Origin: Saposhnikovia divaricata | Lineage: Eukaryota > Streptophyta > Magnoliopsida > Apiales > Apiaceae | DNA: 64,000 nt | Assembly (NCBI GenBank): GCA_036435485.1 | Contig: CM071596.1 | Span: forward strand, 66,885,001-66,949,000 | Direction: 5' to 3' | Part shown: positions 56,940 through 64,000 of the stretch, in pieces | How positions within the stretch are numbered: position 1 is the stretch's first letter | Layout: the number at the start of each line of letters is the position of its first letter | The notes under the pieces: generated by a model | The model's database searches: none | Seen by the model: only the letters and a program-made list of their open reading frames with translations | Told to the model about the DNA's origin: nothing | Position numbers and translations under genes: made by a program

Positions 56940-57330
56940 TGACGTACGGACCCCTTCAGCTATCATCCACATACACTTCCATGGTCTTTTCAAGTTCCCT
57001 CTACATTAATCAAGCCAAAGGGCATTCCAATGTAACAGTATAATCCTCTATCTGTGATGAAAAAGGTGTGCTCTTGATCAGGTGCATACATGGAAATCTG
57101 ATTATAACCCGAATAAGCGTTCATGAAACTCAAGAGAACATGTGCTGTTGCATCTTCCAACAGACCAATCCGAGGAAGAGGAAAACTATCCTTCGGGCAA
57201 GCCTTTGTTTATATTAGTGAAATCTACACAAGTCCTCTATTTCCCATTAAGCTTCATAACGAGAACCTGGTTAGCCAGCCACTCCGGTAGTAAAACTCTT
57301 TAATCAAGCCAACGTTTAACAATTTATCAA
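56940..57330 (-). pseudogene. Truncated reverse transcriptase of element D
   Basis: The minus strand reads ACPKDSFPLPRIGLLEDATA, FMNAYSGYNQISMYAPDQEH and GLYCYIGMPFGLI (57000-57210), then after a deletion MEVYVDDS near 56955-56980. These are conserved Gypsy reverse transcriptase blocks. The segment between the GMPFGL and YVDD blocks is largely missing, and everything after YVDD is absent. Confidence 0.8.
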
Positions 57331-57530
57331 CTTCTTCCTTCAATGCAATAGCTCTTTCCCCAATTACTGGGCGTCACTTCTGCCTAATACCCTTCCTGTC
57401 AGGATTTATATTCAAGTGATGACACATGACCTTTGGGTCGATGTCCACCATACTAGCATGACTCCAATGCAAAAACATCTCAATTTGTCAAAAGAAAGCT
57501 TGTGAGCATATCTCTCTACTCAGAATTCAA

Positions 57531-58716
57531 CTAAGAACCGACCTTCAAAATTTTACTTGAATCTCTAGCATCCACCAACATTGAGATTGTATCTTCTATC
57601 GAATCTGTCTTTTCCACCGGTTGAGGCATTCTTAGATCAATATCAAAATCAAGACTTCGAGGGTCTTCAATCATGGCACCATCCTTGGAGGGCACGTCCT
57701 CTTTTAGAGGGAAGTCTTCCTCAACAAGGGTATGCAGCAAGCCTTCAAGTAACATCCGCCTACCTTCAACTTGCTCACCTCTAATATTGATGGAGATGAC
57801 GTCCTCCGAATCTTCCTCAATCTCTTCCAGAATCCCTTCTTGAAGATCACCAAGTACTGGGGCACTTTCCTTATGCAATTTCCCAAGGCGCGCCCTGATA
57901 GGGGGCGCTTCCTCTTTTGCTTTTTGGACAAGATAAGGAACTACTTTCACTGAGGGCGCGCCCTCCATCTCGTTGTCTTCTAAACCCTTTGATTGCCTTA
58001 TGATAACAATCCCTCGAATCATGCTGGGATCCTCGAATAGTTCCTACTCCATTGGGTGTTGGAAATTTCATTGCAAAATGGTAGAAAGAAGTCACAACCT
58101 TCATTTCCTTCAACAAAGGGCGCCCTACCAAAGCATTGTGCGATGATTCCACATCCAATATCATAAAATCCATCATTTGAGTCACAGAAAGAGCTCATTC
58201 CCCAAGAGTTACCGGTAGCTTGATAGTTCCCATAACTTTCACAGACTCACCCGAAAAACCATAAATCCATCCATTGTCTGGAATCATATCCTTATCCAGA
58301 AGTCCCAACTTCTTGTAAGTGCCACAGTATAAGATATTCACCGAATTCCCATTGTCGACAAAAACCCGATGCACATTCTTGGATCCAATCTGGATTGCCA
58401 CCACCAGAGCATCATTGTGTGGATGGTGTACCCATTTAGATTCTTCCTCAGTAAAAGTGATATCCGCACACTTTCCCTTGAACAATTTGGGCGGCCTTAA
58501 CCCCAAGCTATTCATATCGGTGAGAGGTATATCTTGCCTCTCAAGCATATCTTTCCAAAGCATTTTTATTATCACCCCCCAAGTGTTGTCTTCCAAAGAT
58601 AGTGTAGATACTTCCCTCTTTAACAAACTTCTTCTATTCAGGCATGTCTTAATTACGGAGGGCGCGCCCTCCGTTCTCCTCAGGATTCTCCTTATGCTTT
58701 TTGACTTCTCTGACAA
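57531..58716 (-). pseudogene. Protease and linker region of element D
   Basis: The minus-strand ORF at 58716-58195 contains VFVDNGNSVNILYCGTYKKL, the aspartic protease motif of Tat-like Gypsy elements with the second catalytic-loop Ser replaced by Asn, then IYGFSGESVKVMGTI. After a stop, ILDVESSHNALVGRPLLKEM (58185 onward) continues it. The linker to the reverse transcriptase is acidic. Copies of the GC-rich palindrome within it are read as EGAPS or RARL-type peptides. Confidence 0.75.
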
Positions 58717-58719
58717 TCC

Positions 58720-60533
58720 AATCGGTCAAGTATCCTTCCTTGATCAGATCTTCAATTTTATCCTTCAGCTGATGACATTCATGAGTATTGTGACTTGTCG
58801 ACTCATAGTACTCACAGTGCTTCTTCTTATCCTTGCTTTACCAGGAAGATAGAGGAGTCCGCTTAAAAAGCCCTTTATTCTTGTTCACCTCAAAGATGTG
58901 TTCAATTAAAGCCGCCAAGGGAATGTAATTATTTGTCCTTCGATCATAAGAATACGTATCTGGAGTTCCCCATTCTCTTCCAATACTAGTTGCATTCACT
59001 CCGTTAGTGCTGATTCCAATACGATATACAGGACTTGTAATCTTCCCTTTAGCATTACCTGAGCTTCTGTCTTTCGATTTTCTACCAAGGATTGCTCAAT
59101 AGGTAATTACTCCAGATCCAAGCTTTTGAAACCATTGCTAAGCATTCTCACTGAAAGTGGTTGCCAGCAGATGACATCTATCCAAGTCAGTTACTTGGTA
59201 AACATCCATCTCAATGTCAAAACATCCTAAGAATTCCACAGGGTCTGCATTTTCATGAAAACGTAGATCATTGGTCATAGATCTTTATCCTGTAGGGAGC
59301 TGTGCCTCTCTAACCTCTGTTGAAAGTGGAGAAGGAGTTTGTGCCGTAGCAGATATCCTTCCTCCATCCAAGTGAGAAAGAAGCCTCTTCAAGTCGACGA
59401 CATTAAAAATGCCCACACCTGGAATATTTTGACTATTTGGTGGCACAGTTGTTTTGAGTACCCCCCAAGGGTGAAGGTTGAGTTGTCGTCTGAGCATTTC
59501 CTGGAACTCCGACACGAAGTTGTGTGAGAATTACCTCTTGAGTCTGAGTTTGTTCCTTTTGACCTTGAGCTTGTGGATTCTCTTCAATCTGTGGATTCCC
59601 CTGAGGTCATTGATTCCCTTGAGGCTGTGGATTCCCTTGAGAGCCTCTCTGATACTGTTCCCCTAAAGGAGGGCGCGTCCTCGACCTGGACTCACTAGAG
59701 GTGCTTGAGGGAATCTGATGGATATGAGGTGACCTATCACCAGAGGGCGCGCCCTGATTACGCAGTTGCCCGTTTCCTCGATATAACTCGATTCTTCTAT
59801 CACCGTCATAACGGTTTCCTCTTCTTCCAGTATTATCATGATGAGGAGCTTGTTCAAGTCCAAGGGGCCGCGACCTGTTGTTAACAGGGGGCGCGCACTG
59901 TGGATCACCATCTTGAGGAAGGGCTCGCTCATGTGCAAGGAGCCTCGACCTGTAATCAGGGGGCGCGCTGTGGATTACGGGGCCTCAATTCCAAGTGCTT
60001 CTATTTCTTCTGATGCTCAAGGAGTACCATCCTTAGATCATCATCCCTAAGAGTTTCTTCAAGCTTGCAAAGTCTTTCTTATCCCTAGACATTCTCTTTT
60101 CATCCCGCTGGATTTCACTAGCGGGCGCCCAGAACGATGAGGATGAGGGCGCGCTCTCTCTTGAACATCTGACATACAATTGAAACCTCCGTTCTTGCAC
60201 TTCTTCACCTCTTCGAGAGCTTTCCTCAACTTGAAAAGCTTTCCCTGTTCGACGGTGATTTCGTGGAATACTCCGAGATTTTCTCCTACTTCCTTGCTCT
60301 TGCTCCACTGAATCCAATCTTGCCCCGAAGTTATTTATGGTAGTACCCATATGATATAACTGCTCCATCAACTCCACGTTGCTAATAAGAACGGGTGGCT
60401 GTCCACCGGTAGCCGGATTTCCACAATAGTGTGGGGGATCAGGGATCTCTTCCGGAATATAAGCTTCGTGACGAGCTTGATTACCCCAAGCTATCTTCAA
60501 AATCATAACCATTTTCTTCATGAGAACCTCCAC
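58720..60533 (-). pseudogene. Gag of element D, several stops
   Basis: The minus strand starts near 60533 (KIAWGNQARHEAYIPEEIPD). The retrotransposon gag domain is seen at 59100-59270 (NDLRFHENADPVEFLGCFDI, then a stop before QWFQKLGSGVIT). A CEYYESTSHNTHECHQLKDK block near 58745-58810 matches the CCHC-like knuckle of Tat-type gag. Frames change repeatedly, so it is not expected to make protein. Confidence 0.7.
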
Positions 60534-60540
60534 CTTGATT

Positions 60541-63500
60541 GTGAGACATATCCAAATTTGATCAAGATACTATCAAGTGGATTGATGACTTTAGAGTTCG
60601 GAGGCTGCATCCATCAAATCTAAGAGAATTGCACTAAAGCTTCAAAAGGATGTGGTGATAGAAGGCGCGTCCTCAAAAGAGGGAAAGCTTGCATGCTTAC
60701 AAGAAAAAGTTCCGCATCGAATCTTCTACTCAAGGGCGCATCCTCCATTGACGAGAACTATTCAAACTCACCCTTCGGGGCGCGCCCTACAAGCATAATC
60801 TTGTAATCTCGAAAAAGTTGAAAATTTCACTCAACTAAGGCTAGGGAAAGTGTACATGGACTACCCCCCTAGACTAGGAGGTAATTAATTTACCTTGTAG
60901 TCTACTATTCTGGCATTGTTCTACTTCAATCAATTTCTGGTAGAAAGAGTGCATTCTCCGGTCACGGGCTACTTCAAATCTCATCCCATGAAGTGGCATC
61001 TCAAAATGAGGCATCCTATGAATAACATCTCTCGAAGAGGCATCTCACTAGGAGGCATCCAACAAAGGGCATCTCACGAAGAGGCATCTTACAAGGAGGC
61101 ATCCTATGAAAGGCATCTCACGAAGAGGCATCCCCATGGGGGTATTCCGCTGTTCACACAAATTATCATGAAATACATGTATACGTAGGGCTAGGGAGGT
61201 GCATCAATACTACCCCCCAACATCAGAATATCATTCCTTAAAGAAGCGTCTCTTAAAGAGGCATCCCAAGAGGGGAATTTTAAGAGAGAGTCGTTGGAGT
61301 TGCTGAGGACGCGCCCTGTTGCTTAGGGCGCGCCCTATATGGATGAGGGCAATGACAGTCTCTTCTAGTCCGGATGAATGTCATTCTTGGGTAGAGGGGC
61401 TCACTCATGACCTTGGGGCCTCAACCTGCCTATCAGGGGGCACATCCTAAGATTCATGGGGCCGCACATCAATACAATTTTCTTCAAACAAAAGATATGC
61501 CATGGATCGTTGCGATCATACTTGCAGACGAAGCCACAACATGAGGTTGTTAAGTTGGGGCGCGCCCTGATACCTATCTTCCAGGTCATTGTAGATACGA
61601 GGGCGCGTCCTCTGTAGCAAAGTATTGTTTCTTCATAGAGGGGCTTCCTCACGACCTTGGGGCCTCAACCTGATGATCAGGGGGCACACACTATGGTTCG
61701 TGGGGCTGCAACTCAACAGCTTCTTTCCTTCTGGGGTCCAAGTAGTAAATTATCCTCGTATATACTGGAGTCCGCTTGAGAATTTGCATCTTTCTTTGAG
61801 GGCGCGGCCTAACCAGAAAGATCCTCTGAGGGAGAATTCCTTGAGGGCGCGTCCTATGTTGGAGCATTTTCTTGAAGCTAAGTCTTGATGTAGAGCATTT
61901 CCCTGAGGTTGAGGATTCTCACCCTCTCTTCCACTAGTTGCACTACAAGAAACCAAGAGAACAAATGTAGGGCCTTTCATGAGGGCGCGCCCTCAGCAAT
62001 ATGTCAAGGTCTATTCCTCACTTTGGTGATTAGGCTTGACAACGTCATTCCTACATCTTCAGCTTCATTCCCTTCCAACAAAATCTCAAAGCAGGGCTCT
62101 CTCGTGTCCAAGGGGCCTCGACCTGTAATCAGGGGGCGCGCGCTGTGGACCACGACCTTGAGGAAGGGCTCGCTCATGTCCAAGGGGCCTCGACCTGTAA
62201 TCAGGGGGCACGCGCTGTGGATCACGGGGCCTCGATTCCAAGTGTTCCCCTTTCTTCTGGCCAAGCAAACCCATGTAGGCCTTCTCACCAGGCAAACCCC
62301 TGTAGGCCTTCTCACCAGGCAAACCCTTGTAGGCCTTCTTACCAGGCAAACCCCTCGAGGCCTTCTCATCAAGTAAATCCCTGTAACTTTATACATGCAA
62401 TAAATATATAGAGCAAAATAATATAGAGGTTGGATATTACCTGGAGGCGTGCCCAGTCAGGGGAAGGCGCGCTTCTTAATAATCTTTTGAGGAATGCTCT
62501 GCTTGAATTAACAAAACCCACCATTTGCAGCTTTCTCTTCTATATCATCTTCCATGGGTGCGCCCTGTGGCGCGCCTTGGCAGTGCGCCCTTGATAAGAG
62601 ATGCGGCACCTTTTTAGAAAATCTTTGAGGCTTCTATCGACGCAACCTCCTTCATGTGAGCATGTCCTGTCAGAGATGATGAAAGATGAATATGCAGCTT
62701 CATGTATTTATCCACTTGAAAGTAGAATACTGGTAGGCGCCCCTTGAGATAAAGATGCAACTCCTGATAATTGTGTCTCATATACGTAAGACTCCATCTT
62801 CATGTGTTTGCATCCCAACTTTCTCCCGTGCTAACTTTCACCATAACCTTCTTCTCAGAATAGGATGTGGATTTCATTCTAAACCAATTACCAATAGGTT
62901 TCCTAAACCAAGTAGAATTCTTTATTAAAAATTCGTAGTTGTCCTTCTTCTCCAGTTTAGGACTGATTCCAACCAAATTCTTCTGATGGTAACACCTTTG
63001 GGTTAACGAGAATTTAATAAGCTTCGCGTGGGCTGTAAAATCGTCCAAATCAGACTTCTAGAACTCAAGATACGACCCAAATAGTGTAGGTAGCGCGTGC
63101 AGCACAATACATACGAATTTTCATATATTTTAACTCCAAGATCGATGACCCATCATCAATTAAGCCATACTTGAGACCATATCTTCAAACCATGATGAGA
63201 ATCGTAACCTGGAGGAGGCATCCTGGAGATGAGGGCGTGTTTAGTCATTGAATTCTCCCATAACTTGTTGGAAATCATCTGAACCTTGGATACCACCCTT
63301 AGGGCGCGCCCTCAGATTTCTTGAGGATGCATCCTGATAGTGAGGGCGCGCCCTCCGTGATGAGGACGAGATCTCGATAATTGCGTCTCTTTCTTGGAAC
63401 ATACTTCCTTGAATCATATTCGGAATCTCCCCTTGAAAAACTTAGTTCAAAGCTGTTGATCGGAAATCACCGCCTTCGAGATAACCGGAACCATCTTTTT

Positions 63501-63700
63501 GCAGCAGCAGCCTAAAAATCAGTTCACCTTCAGATCTTGTTCGACCCCCCTGCCAGAAATCGCCATCCTTGGATCTTCTCCGTTGTTGCAGATCTGCAAC
63601 CCTATCGAGGGCTATTCCTTAGATCTTGCTTGTCGTTTCTTAAGAACCTTCATCGTGGTGAGAAATCCATCCTCCTTGGATTATGATCTTAATCAGCACC
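60541..63700 (-). other. Long repeat-rich leader of element D
   Basis: Roughly 3.1 kb between the primer-binding site and gag with no convincing ORF. It holds GAGGCATC(T/C)-type short repeats at about 60985-61140, and a repeated block of about 75 bp (GGGCTCGCTCATG, GGGGCCTCGACCTG, AATCAGGGGG) at about 59860-60000, 61390-61460, 61630-61710 and 62090-62240. A 27-bp tandem repeat lies at 62262-62390. Confidence 0.7.
62262..62390. repeat. 27-bp tandem repeat, about five copies
   Basis: Unit close to CCAGGCAAACCCCTGTAGGCCTTCTCA, with small variations between copies. Confidence 0.88.
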
Positions 63701-63701
63701 C

Positions 63702-63717
63702 CTCCTTCTAGCGCCAA
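63702..63717 (-). promoter_or_regulatory. Primer-binding site of element D
   Basis: The minus strand reads TTGGCGCTAGAAGGAG two bases inside the LTR boundary. Confidence 0.6.
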
Positions 63718-63719
63718 TT

Positions 63720-64000
63720 TGTTGACGGAGGAATTTGGTAACAACAAAGTTTGAGGTCTGTCGCCGGAATCAAGATCTATGATGGTGGTTCTTCGCCGGA
63801 TAAGTCGCCGGAGTGTGGTGGTTGTGATGAATTGGGGGCTGAGATTGAGAGGGTTATTGGTGGTGGCTCGTAGCTCTTCGCTTCCATCCCCCTCAATTTA
63901 CCTACGTACCTATATATTTATAGAGGATTAAGCCCACGTAGTTCTTGGAGAGCAAGAAACCCAATTGGGCTTGGATTGTCGGTCTAGCTTCCGGAATGTT
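63720..64000 (-). repeat. 5' LTR of element D (cut by right edge)
   Basis: Matches 55602-55882 with only a few differences, for example GCCGGAATC versus GCCGAAATC and TTTACC versus TTTTCC. Confidence 0.9.

Larger units (their letters stand above)
56215..63355. repeat. Dispersed palindrome AGGGCGCGCCCT family in element D
   Basis: About 30 or more perfect or near copies, for example near 56217, 56486, 57953, 58660, 59742, 60778, 61326, 61558, 61981, 63300 and 63344, with many one-mismatch forms (GGGCGCGTCCT, GGGCGCGGCCT). They occur in the LTR, leader, gag, protease region and between domains. Spacing is irregular. Confidence 0.9.
55602..64000 (-). mobile_element. Gypsy-like LTR retrotransposon D, pol-truncated, cut by right edge
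   Basis: The same sequence (TGTTGACGGAGGAATTTGG onward) starts at 55602 and 63720, giving the two LTRs. The minus strand right after the right LTR reads TTGGCGCTAGAAGGAG, a primer-binding site, so the element is minus-oriented. In that direction there is an unusually long leader (about 3.1 kb), gag (60533 to about 58720), protease (about 58300), a linker, and reverse transcriptase that stops after YVDD near 56950. No RNase H or integrase is seen. All coding parts carry stops or shifts. The palindrome AGGGCGCGCCCT is scattered through the whole element. Confidence 0.85.

Noticed and set aside
62004..62396. 130-codon minus-strand ORF with repeated Val-Arg-Arg-Pro-Thr peptides
   Set aside because: It is the translation of the 27-bp tandem repeat and the GC-rich palindromes.
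56215..63355. Restriction-linker or vector contamination, because GGCGCGCC is an AscI site
   Set aside because: The copies vary, lie in many contexts, are continuous with plant retrotransposon coding sequence, and also occur in the LTR region.

Overview
This window is nuclear DNA from a flowering plant, most likely a eudicot. The evidence is an AT-rich background, a four-exon plant-type nitrate reductase gene with GT-AG introns, and a dense set of plant transposable elements (Copia, Tat-type Gypsy, L1-like LINE, hAT, CACTA, MITEs, a tRNA-derived SINE). I cannot fix the species. The only clearly functional host gene is nitrate reductase, on the minus strand at 50836-54495. It can be read by splicing as a complete protein of about 895 residues.

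Layout. 1-3173: 5' part of a minus-strand Copia element (A) with its 1,000-bp LTR. 3249-3337: small SINE. 3674-4917: non-autonomous hAT element. 4926-9512: AT-rich intergenic DNA with one Mutator-like MITE, a possible LINE tail, and a segment that reappears downstream of nitrate reductase. 9528-21642: decayed minus-strand LINE, flanked by a 15-bp target duplication and split by a 6.6-kb hAT element (10553-17137). The hAT carries an intact-looking transposase ORF and a captured PHO1-like SPX fragment. 21848-49879: CACTA element holding a receptor-kinase fragment and a 12-copy tandem array. A Tat-type Gypsy (28113-49760) is inserted in its right end, and a 13.7-kb Sirevirus-like Copia element (B, 33569-47267) is inserted inside that Gypsy. 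50836-54495: nitrate reductase. 54904-55601: two related MITEs. 55602-64000: minus-strand Gypsy-like element (D) with a truncated pol, running off the right edge.

Target-site duplications seen directly in the sequence fix the nesting order: CACTA (TAT), then Gypsy (GTCAT), then Copia B (CCTGA). LTR divergence judged by eye agrees: about 9 differences in 621 bp for the Gypsy and about 1 in 1,091 bp for Copia B. The hAT-in-LINE pair is likewise bracketed by an 8-bp and a 15-bp duplication.

Three patterns stand out. (1) Related ~170-175-bp tandem monomers sharing a CGACGATCSAACCRTACG-like core occur inside both the hAT and the CACTA elements. (2) Almost every large element carries its own short, often palindromic, repeated motif, in LTRs, leaders and even coding sequence; the most extreme is AGGGCGCGCCCT in element D. 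(3) Two DNA transposons have captured host gene pieces. All coordinates, comparisons and translations were read by eye; no database search was run.
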